The notes beneath the pieces are model-generated. The model ran no database searches, was not told where the DNA came from, and worked only from the letters and a program-made list of their open reading frames with translations. The position numbers and the translations under genes were made by a program. From Streptomyces caniferus (GTDB lineage Bacteria > Actinomycetota > Actinomycetes > Streptomycetales > Streptomycetaceae): a stretch of 64,000 bases of DNA. The stretch is from contig NZ_BLIN01000005.1 in NCBI RefSeq assembly GCF_009811555.1, forward strand, positions 2,861,501 to 2,925,500, written 5' to 3'. This document shows positions 44,728 to 54,597 of this stretch, one piece after another; the first letter of the stretch is position 1; the number at the start of each line of letters is the position of its first letter.

Positions 44728-44860
44728 GGCGCCCATTCTCCCCGATCCCGGGCGCGGCTCCGACCACCAGGGCCCCGTACGCGGCCCGCGGTGCCCGGGG
44801 CGGGGCGGGCCGCCGGAGCCCGGCGGCCCGCCCCGTTCGCCGTCGTACGGCTCCGCGCGC

Positions 44861-45226
44861 TCAGGCCTGTGCGTCGCCCGCCGGGACGGTGGCGCGCAGG
44901 GTCCCGTCGAGCCCGGCGAGCAGGACGGGCGTCGCGGGCCCGCCCAGGTCCCGTACGGCCGCGCGGTCCGCGTCGGCGGCGCGCTCGGCGTCGGTGACCA
45001 CGGCCGCGGCCTCCAGGGACGTGGCCCCGCTGGCGACGGCCATCGCGACGGCCGTCTGCAGCGCGCTGAGCTGCAGCGAGTCCAGGGCGACGGTGCCGGC
45101 GACATAGGTGCGGCCGGTCTCGTCGCGGACGGCGGCGCCCTCGGGCACGCCGTTGCGGGCCCGCGCCGAACGGGCGAGCGTGATGATCTTGCGGTCTTCC
45201 GGGTCCAGCGGTGCGGCTTCGCTCAT
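44861..45226 (-). CDS. cytidine deaminase-like protein lacking zinc ligands
   Basis: Protein of 121 residues in the position where actinobacteria carry a cdd-like gene before era. The fold pattern is present (DRKIITLARSARARNGVPEG, AAVRDETGRTYVAGTVALDS, LQLSALQTAVAMAVASGATS), but the catalytic CAE/HAE is SAL and no PCxxC follows. It therefore cannot be a normal zinc deaminase. A structural or regulatory role is more likely. Start at ATG 45226; an upstream ATG at 45238 is possible. Confidence 0.75.
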   Translation of the reverse strand: MSEAAPLDPEDRKIITLARSARARNGVPEGAAVRDETGRTYVAGTVALDSLQLSALQTAVAMAVASGATSLEAAAVVTDAERAADADRAAVRDLGGPATPVLLAGLDGTLRATVPAGDAQA

Positions 45227-45339
45227 ACGGGCGAGCATATTCCGGGCCGGGGCGGGCGGCGGGAAAGGGGGCGGCATCGGGCGGCGGGAAAGGGGCGGCG
45301 GGCAGGCCGGAGCGGGACCGGCCGCGGTCCCGCGGGACG

Positions 45340-46230
45340 TCACCCCGCCACGGAGGACATCTGGCCGCGCCGGCCCTCCGGCGAGGTGAGCCACTCCAGC
45401 TTCTGGGCGGTCTGCGTCCCGGGGCGCGGGTTGTGCAGCACGATCGTGAGGTCGGGGCGGACCGGGATGCGCAGCTGGGTGGACTCGAAGAGCAGGTCGC
45501 CGACGACCGGGTGGTCCATCTCCTTGTGGAGCGTCCCGCCGTCCTGGACATCGCCGCGCCCCCAGAGCCCGGCGAACTCCGTGCTGAGCCCGGAGACCTC
45601 CCGCACGACCGCGTCGAAGCCCTCGTCGCCGGGCCGCGCCGAGCATGCCGCCCGGTACTGGGCCACGACCAGGGGGGCGTTGGTCTCCCAGCTCGCGGAC
45701 CGTCCGCGGTAGACGGGGTCGGTGAAGAACGCGATCAGGCAGTTGGGCGAGACCCCGGGGCGGCCGTGGCCGAGCACCAGATGCGCCGCTTCGTTGAAGG
45801 CGACGGTGTTCCAGTACGGGTCCATGATGTGCGCGGGGAACGGCATCCAGGCGTCGATCAGCCGCTGCAGGCCCGCGCACACATCGGTGAGGCCCAGCTC
45901 CTCGGCATCCTGCCGCTGGGGCGGGTTCAGCCCGGCCAGGACGTACAGATGCCGCCGTTCGGCGCCGTTGAGCCGCAGCACCCTGGCGACCGCGTCCAGT
46001 ACCTGCGGCGAGACGGTGATGTCCCGGCCCTGCTCCAGCCACTGGTACCAGGACGCCCCGACCCCGGCGAGGACGGCGACCTCCTCGCGGCGCAGTCCGG
46101 GAGTGCGACGGCGGCCGCCGTCGGGCAGGCCCGCCTCGGCCGGGGTCACCCGGGCACGGCGGCTCATCAGAAAGTCCCGCAGCTCCTGGCGGCGGCGCGC
46201 GGTGTCCTGAGTGGCAGTGTTCGAGGCCAC
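45340..46230 (-). CDS. XRE-family regulator with MmyB-like domain (second copy type)
   Basis: Regulator of 296 residues, same family as the one at 5119. HTH: RRTPGLRREEVAVLAGVGAS then WYQWLEQGRDITVSPQVLDA. The C-terminal MmyB-type domain includes CLIAFFTDPVYRGRSASWET and LRIPVRPDLTIVLHNPRPGT. GTG 46230 with GGGGGAGA upstream. Divergent from a DHA2 pump; a GTGGTG-N4-CACCAC palindrome lies between. This pair interrupts the conserved era block. Confidence 0.9.
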   Translation of the reverse strand: MASNTATQDTARRRQELRDFLMSRRARVTPAEAGLPDGGRRRTPGLRREEVAVLAGVGASWYQWLEQGRDITVSPQVLDAVARVLRLNGAERRHLYVLAGLNPPQRQDAEELGLTDVCAGLQRLIDAWMPFPAHIMDPYWNTVAFNEAAHLVLGHGRPGVSPNCLIAFFTDPVYRGRSASWETNAPLVVAQYRAACSARPGDEGFDAVVREVSGLSTEFAGLWGRGDVQDGGTLHKEMDHPVVGDLLFESTQLRIPVRPDLTIVLHNPRPGTQTAQKLEWLTSPEGRRGQMSSVAG

Positions 46231-46255
46231 GTTTCTCCCCCTGTCAGCGTGGCTG

Positions 46256-46271
46256 GTGGTGCGGACACCAC
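46256..46271. promoter_or_regulatory. palindrome between XRE regulator and DHA2 pump
   Basis: GTGGTG (46256-46261) and CACCAC (46266-46271) with a 4-base centre lie in the 90-base divergent promoter. Candidate XRE operator; it differs from the GGTACCAG repeats of the paralogous module. Confidence 0.45.
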
Positions 46272-46320
46272 GATAAGTTCCCGCTCCCCACGGCGTATTC
46301 CGGGGCCACAGGCTCGGTGC

Positions 46321-47856
46321 ATGCCAGTAACCGAGACCTCCCCGCCCACCGGCACCCCGCCGGGTGCGGGCCCCCGGGCGGACGCCTCCCCGGCCGCGGA
46401 CCCGGCGCCGGCGGCGGCCGCCCCGCCCGCTCCGGCTTCCGCCCGGGCCGACGCGCGGATGACCCCGCGCACCAAGCTCGTCCTGCTCCTGCTGTGTGCG
46501 GCGCAATTCATCATCGCGCTGGACTTCTCCATCCTGAACGTGGCGCTGCCCGTGCTCGGCCGGGACCTGGGCATGGGCCAGGCCGACCTGCAGTGGGCGG
46601 TCACCGCGTTCGCGCTGCCCTCCGGCGGCTTTCTGCTGCTGTCCGGCCGGATCGCCGATCTCTTCGGGCGGCGCAAGCTGTTCCTCATCGGGCTCGCGCT
46701 GTTCACCGGGGCCTCGGTGCTGGCCGCGCTCGCCTGGTCCCCGGCGGTGTTCCTGACCGGGCGCGCGCTGCAGGGACTGGGCGCGGCGGTCATCGTGCCC
46801 ACCGGGATGTCCCTGCTGACCACCACCTTCGCCGAGGGCCCGCAGCGCGAACGCGCCCTGGGCATCAGCGGCACCCTGCTCTCGATGGGCTTCACCATCG
46901 GCATGGTGCTGGGCGGGGTGATGACGGACTCCCTGGGCTGGCGCTCGACCATGGGCCTGCTGGCCGTGGCCGGGGTGGCGGTCCTGGCGGCCGCCCCGGT
47001 GCTGCTGACCGAGTCCCGGCATCCCCGGCGGCCGCGGATCGATGTGCCCGGGGCGGTCACCGTCACCGGTGGCCTGCTGTCGCTGATCTACGCGCTGTCG
47101 ACCGCCGCCGAACAGGGCTTCGGCCACCCGGACGTGCTGGTGACACTGGTCGCCGGCCTGGCGCTGCTGGCCGCGTTCGTGCGGGTGGAGTCACGGGCCG
47201 ACCAGCCCCTGGTGTCCCTGCCGATGCTGCGCCGCCGGACCGTCGCCTGGGGCAATCTGGCGGGGCTGACGACCTTCGCGATGATGAGCACCGCCGTCTT
47301 CCTGATGACGCTCTACCTCCAGGAGGTGCTGCGGCTGTCCGCCTTCCTGACCGGTCTGGTCTTCGGGGTGCAGGGCGTGGTCTCGGCGGTCGCCGGTCTC
47401 GTCGCCCCGAAGGTCATCGGACGGCTGGGCGCCCGCCGCACCCTGCTGACCGGGCTGCTGCTGCAAGCCGGCTTCACGGCCACGCTGCTGGGGCTGGGCA
47501 CCGGCAGCGGGGTGTGGCTGGCCCTGACCTCGGTGTCCTTCGCCAGCCTGGGCCACCTGTGGGCGATCATCTCCTACGGCGTGACCGCCACCTCCGGCGT
47601 CCCGGACGCCGAGCAGGGCCTGGCGACCGGGCTGGTCACCAGCTCGCAGCAGGTGGGCATCACCCTCGGCATTCCGCTGCTGAGCGCGGTCGCCTCGGCT
47701 CATATCGCCGCACTGCGGGCGGACGGCAGCGGCTTCGCGGACGCCACGCTCGGCGGCATCAAGCTGGGTCTCGGCCTGGACGCGGCGCTGGTCGCGGTGG
47801 TGGCGCTGCTCGTGGCGGCCGGGCTGCGGACGGTGCGTACGACGCGCCGCGGCTGA
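46321..47856 (+). CDS. MFS transporter, DHA2 family (second module)
   Basis: Efflux pump of 511 residues with a Pro/Ala-rich N-terminus (1-50), then TKLVLLLLCAAQFIIALDFS and ILNVALPVLGRDLGMGQADL. Motif A (SGRIADLFGRRKLFLIGLAL) and helix 5 (GTLLSMGFTIGMVLGGVMTD) match 14-helix drug exporters. The frame is open far upstream, but the ATG at 46321 is the first sensible start after the divergent regulator. Probably repressed by the neighbouring XRE/MmyB protein. Confidence 0.9.
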   Translation: MPVTETSPPTGTPPGAGPRADASPAADPAPAAAAPPAPASARADARMTPRTKLVLLLLCAAQFIIALDFSILNVALPVLGRDLGMGQADLQWAVTAFALPSGGFLLLSGRIADLFGRRKLFLIGLALFTGASVLAALAWSPAVFLTGRALQGLGAAVIVPTGMSLLTTTFAEGPQRERALGISGTLLSMGFTIGMVLGGVMTDSLGWRSTMGLLAVAGVAVLAAAPVLLTESRHPRRPRIDVPGAVTVTGGLLSLIYALSTAAEQGFGHPDVLVTLVAGLALLAAFVRVESRADQPLVSLPMLRRRTVAWGNLAGLTTFAMMSTAVFLMTLYLQEVLRLSAFLTGLVFGVQGVVSAVAGLVAPKVIGRLGARRTLLTGLLLQAGFTATLLGLGTGSGVWLALTSVSFASLGHLWAIISYGVTATSGVPDAEQGLATGLVTSSQQVGITLGIPLLSAVASAHIAALRADGSGFADATLGGIKLGLGLDAALVAVVALLVAAGLRTVRTTRRG

Positions 47857-48116
47857 CGGAGAAGGTGGCTGCCCCGGTCCCCCGCTCCGGGGCAGCCTGC
47901 GCGGCGAGATTTCTCTCGCGATATCTCTCCCGCATGGCGCTCGTCTCGTTCCCGACGACCGCCTGAAGATCTTTCCATGAGGTGCGCGACAGAATCCAGG
48001 CTCCCCGGAAATGGCTTGCAGAACATTTCCGGTGCACTGGAGATAAGTAACGCCATGGAGCGCGACGGCGGGAATTTCCGCCGTCAAAGGAATTACGCGG
48101 GGAATTCCCGGAACGT

Positions 48117-49460
48117 TCAGCCGGCGGAGCGCCCGCCCGCCCAGGGCTCCCGGGACGCGGTCGCGCCCTGGGGACGCACCGGCTCGCACAGCACCGTGAT
48201 GATCTTGTTGCGGCGGCCGGCCGGGGACTCCGCGGTCAGCCGCAGCGCCTCCAGGCCCGGGTCGGACGCGTCGGCGGAGAGGTCGACCTCGGCGGTGGCA
48301 CCGGCGATGGGCACCCGGCCGAGGAGCTTGGCGAGCAGTCCGCCGACCGTTTCGACGTCCTCGTCGTCCAGCTCGGCCAGACCGTACAGCTCGCCGAGGT
48401 CGCCGATGTCGAGCCGGGCCGTGACGCGATAGCGGCCGTCGCCGAGATCCTCGACGGGCGGCAGTTCCCGGTCGTATTCGTCGGTGATCTCGCCGACGAT
48501 CTCTTCCAGGATGTCCTCGATGGTGACAATGCCGGCGGTGCCGCCGTATTCGTCGATGACCACCGCGACATGATTGCGGTCCTGCTGCATTTCGCGCAGC
48601 AGATCGCCCGCGTTCTTGGTGTCGGGGACGAAAACGGCGGGGCGCATGGCCGTGGAGACCAGCTCGTTCTCGGCGTCGCGGCTGATGTGGACCTTGCGGG
48701 CGAGGTCCTTGAGGTAGACCACGCCGACGACATCGTCCTCGTTCTCGCCGGTCACCGGGATGCGCGAGAAGCCGGAGCGCAGGGCGAGGGTGAGCGCCTG
48801 GCGGATGGTCTTGAAGCGCTCGACGGCGACCAGGTCCGTGCGCGGCACCATCACCTCGCGGACGAGGGTGTCGCCGAGCTGGAAGACGGAGTGCACCATC
48901 CGGCGCTCCTCGTCCTCGATCAGCGACTCCTTCTCCGCGAGGTCGACCAGCGAGCGCAGTTCGGCCTCGGAGGCGAACGGGCCCTTGCGGAAGCCCTTGC
49001 CGGGGGTGAGGGCGTTGCCGAGGAGGATCAGCAGCTGCGGGACGGGCCCCATGATGCGGGCCAGCGGCAGCAGGACGTAGGCGGCGGCGGTCGCGGTGTT
49101 CAGCGGGTGCTGACGGCCGATCGTCCGCGGCGAGACGCCGACGGCGACATAGGAGACCAGCACCATCACGGCGATGGCGACGGTCAGCGCCTGCCACGTC
49201 CTGTCGAAGGAGCGCAGGCAGGTGTAGGTGACCAGGACGCCGGCAGCCATCTCGCAGCCGACCCGCACCAGCAGGGCGACATTGAGGTAGCGGGTGGGGT
49301 CGGCGGCGACCGCGGCGAGCTTGGCGCTGCCGCGGCGGCCGGAGCGGACGGCTTCCTCGGCCCGGAAGCTGGTCGTCCGGGCCAGGCCGGCCTCCGCACA
49401 GGCGGCGAGCCAGGCGATCACGACGAGCAGGACCGCGACCGCGATCAGCTGGGTGGTCAT
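48117..49460 (-). CDS. CNNM/CorC-type membrane protein with CBS pair
   Basis: Membrane protein of 447 residues. The N-terminal CNNM domain has about four helices ([60 protein letters not shown]). A CBS pair follows ([60 protein letters not shown]), then a CorC_HlyC C-terminal domain. Relatives export Mg2+ or affect Mg/Co homeostasis. It lies 11 bases after ybeY in the phoH-ybeY block. Older annotations call it haemolysin-like. Confidence 0.93.
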   Translation of the reverse strand: MTTQLIAVAVLLVVIAWLAACAEAGLARTTSFRAEEAVRSGRRGSAKLAAVAADPTRYLNVALLVRVGCEMAAGVLVTYTCLRSFDRTWQALTVAIAVMVLVSYVAVGVSPRTIGRQHPLNTATAAAYVLLPLARIMGPVPQLLILLGNALTPGKGFRKGPFASEAELRSLVDLAEKESLIEDEERRMVHSVFQLGDTLVREVMVPRTDLVAVERFKTIRQALTLALRSGFSRIPVTGENEDDVVGVVYLKDLARKVHISRDAENELVSTAMRPAVFVPDTKNAGDLLREMQQDRNHVAVVIDEYGGTAGIVTIEDILEEIVGEITDEYDRELPPVEDLGDGRYRVTARLDIGDLGELYGLAELDDEDVETVGGLLAKLLGRVPIAGATAEVDLSADASDPGLEALRLTAESPAGRRNKIITVLCEPVRPQGATASREPWAGGRSAG

Positions 49461-49471
49461 CGGGTGTCCCG

Positions 49472-49969
49472 TCAGGTCACGGTGGGGGCCGGCGAGGGGC
49501 CGGTCAGGCCCTGCTCGGCGCGCCAGCCGTCGATGATCGCCGCCTGCAGGCCGAACATCTCGGCCTTCTCGTCCGGCTCCTCGTGGTCGTAGCCGAGGAG
49601 GTGGAGCACGCCGTGGACGGTGAGCAGCTGGAGCTCCTCGTCCATGCTGTGCCCGGTCGGGGCATCCTCGCCCTGCTTCTTGGCGACCTCGGGGCACAGC
49701 ACGATGTCACCGAGGAGCCCCTGCGGGGGCTCCTCGTCGTCCTTGGCCGGCGGACGCAGCTCGTCCATCGGGAAGGACATGACATCGGTCGGCCCCGGCA
49801 GGTCCATCCACTGGATGTGGAGCTGCTCCATGGCCTCGGCGTCCACGACGATCACGGACAGCTCGGAGAGCGGGTGGATGCGCATCCGGGCGACGGCGTA
49901 GCGGGCGACATCGAGGATGGCCTGCTCGTCGATGTCCGTGCCGGACTCGTTGTTGACGTCGATGGACAT
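49472..49969 (-). CDS. ybeY: endoribonuclease YbeY
   Basis: Zinc-dependent single-strand RNase for 16S rRNA 3'-end maturation and ribosome quality control, 165 residues. The catalytic motif [20 protein letters not shown] (HxxxHxxxxxH) is near residue 118, and DVMSFPMDE precedes it. It lies between phoH and the CNNM gene with short gaps, as in most bacteria. Confidence 0.95.
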   Translation of the reverse strand: MSIDVNNESGTDIDEQAILDVARYAVARMRIHPLSELSVIVVDAEAMEQLHIQWMDLPGPTDVMSFPMDELRPPAKDDEEPPQGLLGDIVLCPEVAKKQGEDAPTGHSMDEELQLLTVHGVLHLLGYDHEEPDEKAEMFGLQAAIIDGWRAEQGLTGPSPAPTVT

Positions 49970-50035
49970 GGGGGAGTTGCGTCTCGCTTCTGGTTGCTCG
50001 GCACGGGCCGGCCGGTGGTCCCGGCCGGCCGGGAC

Positions 50036-51040
<1,005 letters not shown>

Positions 51041-51203
51041 GGGGCGGCTCGGTGGCCTGCTCAACCCCCATCCTTTGCTCGTAAGAGGTGCCCGCCTGCA
51101 CTCGGCCGGCACTCGACTCCTTGGGATACAAGAGTACGACGGGCCACTGACAAGCCCGAGGGCTTTTCCCCCTGGGGCGGGCCCCCGCGCCGGGCCGGGC
51201 CGC

Positions 51204-52349
51204 TCAGGCCGGACGGCGGAAGCCGATCGTGGGGACCGCGCGGGCCAGCGGCGCGGGCCGGTAGGCCGCGGGCAGCACCTCGTCCAGGAAGGCGTACTGG
51301 CGGCGCAGCGCGCCCGGCGCACCGGCCTCGCAGGCCCGCACCTGCTGCCACCATCCGGCGATCTCGGCCCACCCCGGCGCGGACAGCGAGCCGCCGAACT
51401 CCTGCACGGACAGCGCGGCGCTCAGCCCCGCGAAGGCGAGCCGGTCGGCGAGCGGCCAGTCGGCGAGCGTGCCGGTGACGAACCCGGCGACGAAGACGTC
51501 CCCGGCGCCCGTGGGGTCCAGCGCCTCCACGGCGATGGCGGGCACCTCGGCGCTCTCTCCGCTGCGCGCGTCCACCGCGTAGGCGCCCTCGGCACCCAGC
51601 GTGACCACCGCCAGCGGCACCCGGTCGGCGAGCTTGTGGGCGGCGTCGCGCGGGCGGTCCGTACGGGTGTAGCGCATCGCCTCCTCGGCGTTGGGCAGGA
51701 ACGCCTCGCAGTGTTCGAGGTCGGCGAGGTCGGCCGGGTCCCAGCGGCCGGAGTCGTCCCAGCCCACGTCCGCGAAGATGCGGCTGCCGCGGCCGGCCGC
51801 GCAGCCCAGCCACCCCTCCCGGCGGCCCGGCACCAGCGAGGCGATGCAGGCGCGGGACGGCGGCGGGCAGCCCGGGGCGTGCTTGCCGTCGAAGGCGAAG
51901 TCGGGCGGCGGGGCCTCGTGGCCGTGCGAGACCATCGTGCGCTCGCCCTCGTACGCCATGGAAACGGTGACCGGGGAGTGCCAGCCGGGGACGGTGCGGG
52001 ACAGCGCCAGGTCGATGCCCTCGCCCTGTTCGAGCGCCTCCCAGCAGTACTCGCCGTAGTGGTCGTCGCCGAAGGCCGCGGCGAGCGAGGTGCGCAGGCC
52101 GAGCCGGGCCAGCGCGGTGGCCATGTTGGCGACTCCGCCGGGGCTGGAGCCCATGCCGCGGGCCCAGGACTCGGTGCCGCGGACCGGTGCGGAATCCAGG
52201 CCGGTGAAGATGATGTCCAGGAAGACCGTGCCGGTGAGATAGACGTCGGTGGGCGGATCACCGGCGGCGCGCACCCCTGCCAGCGGATCGAGGGCCGGTG
52301 GCACTGCGGCCGGGCCCGCGGGCGGAAGGTCATCGCGTCGGCTGCTCAC
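51204..52349 (-). CDS. PfkB-family carbohydrate kinase
   Basis: Ribokinase-fold sugar kinase of 381 residues. PfkB signatures: SSPGGVANMATALARLGLRT near residue 90 and ALDPTGAGDVFVAGFVTGTL near 290, with the catalytic Asp in GAGD. The last 75 residues extend beyond the usual fold. GTG 52349 with AGGAG upstream. It is divergent from a GH4 glycosidase 66 bases away; the pair suggests phosphorylation of a sugar released or used by that pathway. Substrate not known. Confidence 0.92.
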   Translation of the reverse strand: MSSRRDDLPPAGPAAVPPALDPLAGVRAAGDPPTDVYLTGTVFLDIIFTGLDSAPVRGTESWARGMGSSPGGVANMATALARLGLRTSLAAAFGDDHYGEYCWEALEQGEGIDLALSRTVPGWHSPVTVSMAYEGERTMVSHGHEAPPPDFAFDGKHAPGCPPPSRACIASLVPGRREGWLGCAAGRGSRIFADVGWDDSGRWDPADLADLEHCEAFLPNAEEAMRYTRTDRPRDAAHKLADRVPLAVVTLGAEGAYAVDARSGESAEVPAIAVEALDPTGAGDVFVAGFVTGTLADWPLADRLAFAGLSAALSVQEFGGSLSAPGWAEIAGWWQQVRACEAGAPGALRRQYAFLDEVLPAAYRPAPLARAVPTIGFRRPA

Positions 52350-52415
52350 CGTGCTCGCTCCTCTCGTATCGGCACGTGCCGCCAGTGTGCCTGATGCTGC
52401 GGTACGTTCCGCCCC

Positions 52416-53756
52416 ATGAGGCTGACGATTCTGGGCGGGGGCGGCTTCCGCGTGCCGCTGGTCTACCGCGCACTGCTGGACGACCCGGCACCCTCCGTCT
52501 CCGAAGTGGTGCTGCACGACACCGATCCGCGCCGGATGGCGGTGATCGCCGAGGTGCTGACGCGGCTGGCACAGGGGCATCCGGCGCCGGTGCCCATACG
52601 GGTCGAGAGCCGGCTGGACGACGCGCTCGCCGGCGCCGACTTCGTCTTCTCGGCGATCCGGGTGGGCGGCACGGCCGGCCGGATCCACGACGAGCGGATC
52701 CCGCTGTCCGAGGGGGTGCTCGGCCAGGAGACGGTCGGCGCGGGCGGCGTCCTCTACGGCCTGCGGACGGTCCCGGTGGCCCTGCACATCGCCGAGCGGG
52801 TCGCGGCGCTCGCCCCGGGGGCGTGGGTCATCAACTTCACCAACCCCGCGGGCACGGTCACCGAGGCGATGTCCCAGGTGCTCGGCGACCGCGTCATCGG
52901 GATCTGCGATTCGCCGGTGGGGCTGGTGCGCCGCGCGGCGCGGGCGGCCGGCGCGGACCCGGCGGCCCTCGCCGATCCGGCCCGGGCGAGCTACGACTAC
53001 GTGGGGCTCAACCACCTCGGCTGGCTGCGGTCGTTGACGCTGGACGGCACCGATCTGCTGCCGGGCCTGCTCGCCGACGACGCCGCGCTGGCCTCCTTCG
53101 AGGAGGGCCGGCTCTTCGGCGCCGACTGGCTGCGGGCCCTGGGCGTGCTCCCCAACGAGTATCTGCACTACTACTACTTCCGCCGCGAGACCCTCGGCTC
53201 CGTACGGGACACCCGGGAGACCCGCGGCGAGTTCCTCGACCAGCAGCAGGGCGGCTTCTTCGAGCGGGCCGCGGCGGCCGGCGGCCCGGAGCGGGCGTAC
53301 GAGCTGTGGGAGCGCACCCGGCTGGAGCGCGAGGAGACGTACATGGCGCACAGCCGGGAGGCCTCCGGCGGCTGGCAGCGCGACAGCCACGACCTGGAGG
53401 GCGGCGGCTACGACCGGGTGGCGCTGGCGTTGATGCACGCGATCGTGAGCGACAGCAGGACCCGGCTGATCCTCAACGTCCGCAACGGGACGACGGTGCC
53501 GCAGCTGGCACCGGACGCGATCGTGGAGACGGTGTGCGAGGTGAGCGCCCAGGGCGCCAGGCCGCTGCCCTGCGCACCGCTGCCGGACGCCCAGTTGGGG
53601 CTGATGCTGCAGGTCAAGGCGGTGGAGCGGGCGACCGTGGAGGCGGCGACCTACAAGGACAGGAGCGCCGCACTGCGGGCGCTGGCGCTGCATCCGCTGG
53701 TGGACTCCCCCGCGGTGGCCGCCCGCATCCTGGAACGGGCGGCCACGGAGGCGTGA
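52416..53756 (+). CDS. GH4 family 6-phospho-beta-glucosidase
   Basis: NAD+ and Mn2+-dependent glycosidase of family 4, 446 residues. N-terminal dinucleotide-binding MRLTILGGGGFRVPLVYRAL, then NFTNPAGTVTEAMSQVLGDR, metal-binding Cys in GICDSPVGLVRRAA and His in YVGLNHLGWLRSLTL. FLVD-like NEYLHYYYF and NGTTVPQLAPDAIVETV complete the pattern. The family cleaves by an oxidation-elimination route. It is divergent from the PfkB kinase. The exact sugar is unclear, and many actinobacterial relatives may use unphosphorylated substrates. Confidence 0.93.
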   Translation: MRLTILGGGGFRVPLVYRALLDDPAPSVSEVVLHDTDPRRMAVIAEVLTRLAQGHPAPVPIRVESRLDDALAGADFVFSAIRVGGTAGRIHDERIPLSEGVLGQETVGAGGVLYGLRTVPVALHIAERVAALAPGAWVINFTNPAGTVTEAMSQVLGDRVIGICDSPVGLVRRAARAAGADPAALADPARASYDYVGLNHLGWLRSLTLDGTDLLPGLLADDAALASFEEGRLFGADWLRALGVLPNEYLHYYYFRRETLGSVRDTRETRGEFLDQQQGGFFERAAAAGGPERAYELWERTRLEREETYMAHSREASGGWQRDSHDLEGGGYDRVALALMHAIVSDSRTRLILNVRNGTTVPQLAPDAIVETVCEVSAQGARPLPCAPLPDAQLGLMLQVKAVERATVEAATYKDRSAALRALALHPLVDSPAVAARILERAATEA

Positions 53757-53789
53757 AGCCACCCGGGCGCGAAGCCCCGCGGCGTCACA

Positions 53790-53888
53790 CCACGGAACAC
53801 CTTCCGCCCGCCCCGTGGTCACGCCACGGAACACCTTCCGCCCCGCCCCGCCCCGCCCCGTGGCCACGCTCCGGAATACCCTCCGCCC
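53790..53888. repeat. imperfect direct repeats after the GH4 gene
   Basis: CCACGGAACACCTTCCGCCC occurs at 53790-53809 and 53824-53843; a diverged copy is at 53869-53888. A GCCCC pentamer run (about 53840-53860) lies between copies two and three. Noncoding, between convergent genes. Confidence 0.7.
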
Positions 53889-53967
53889 CCGCCACGTTGC
53901 GGCCCAGCAGGGGGCGTCCGCACCCCCTACGGGATGTGTTCGCCCCCCACCTAATGGCCCCGCTTGC

Positions 53968-54597
53968 CTAATGGCCCCGCTTGATCCACTCCTCCAGGTG
54001 CGGGGCCTCCGCGCCGATCGTCGTCGGGTCGCCGTGTCCGGTGCGCACCTGCGTCGTCGGCGGGAGGGTCAGCAGCCGCTCCCTGATCGAGGCCACGATC
54101 GTCGGGAAGTCCGAGAAGGACCGGCCGGTGGCGCCGGGGCCGCCCTGGAAGAGGGTGTCTCCGGTGAAGACGGTGCCCAGCTCGGGGGCGTGGAGGCAGA
54201 CCGCGCCGGGCGCATGACCCGGGGTGTGCAGCACGGTCAGGTCCGTACCGGCGATGGTCAGCACCTGGCCGTCCGCCAGCTCCGCGTCCGGTGCGGTGTC
54301 CGCGTGGGTCATCTTCCACAGCGGCAGGTCGGCGGGGTGCAGATGGATCCGGGCGCCGGTGCGGGAGGCCAGCGCCGGGGCCGCGTCGATGTGGTCGTTG
54401 TGCCCATGGGTGCAGACGATCGCGCGCAGCGTCCGGCCGCCGAGGGCTTCGAGGATGGCGTCGGCGTCATGGGCGGCGTCGATGACGATCGCCTCCTCGT
54501 CGTCGCCGACGATCCATACGTTGTTGTCGACGTCCCAGGTGCCGCCGTCGAGGGAGAAGGTTCCGGAGGTGACCAGGTGGTCGATGCGCGCCGCCAT
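53968..54597 (-). CDS. MBL-fold hydrolase (probable S-formylmycothiol hydrolase)
   Basis: Metallo-beta-lactamase fold protein of 209 residues. Metal motif CTHGHNDHIDAAPAL (HxHxDH) near residue 62, then HTPGHAPGAVCLHAPE, FTGDTLFQGGPGAT and RTGHGDPTTIG. Its ATG overlaps the stop of the dehydrogenase gene, so the two are coupled. In actinobacteria this pair detoxifies formaldehyde through mycothiol: the dehydrogenase makes S-formylmycothiol and the MBL protein is believed to hydrolyse it. Confidence 0.9.
   Translation of the reverse strand: MAARIDHLVTSGTFSLDGGTWDVDNNVWIVGDDEEAIVIDAAHDADAILEALGGRTLRAIVCTHGHNDHIDAAPALASRTGARIHLHPADLPLWKMTHADTAPDAELADGQVLTIAGTDLTVLHTPGHAPGAVCLHAPELGTVFTGDTLFQGGPGATGRSFSDFPTIVASIRERLLTLPPTTQVRTGHGDPTTIGAEAPHLEEWIKRGH

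Noticed and set aside
44861..45226. Functional cytidine deaminase
   Set aside because: Both zinc-binding motifs are missing, so only a deaminase-like fold can be claimed.
45211..47856. 881-codon frame covering the region opposite the XRE gene and the DHA2 pump
   Set aside because: The first 370 codons are antisense to the XRE regulator; the pump begins at 46321.
51204..53867. Open frame of 887 codons on the minus strand running across the GH4 gene into PfkB
   Set aside because: The upstream part is antisense to GH4 and of biased composition; real PfkB homology starts at the GTG at 52349.
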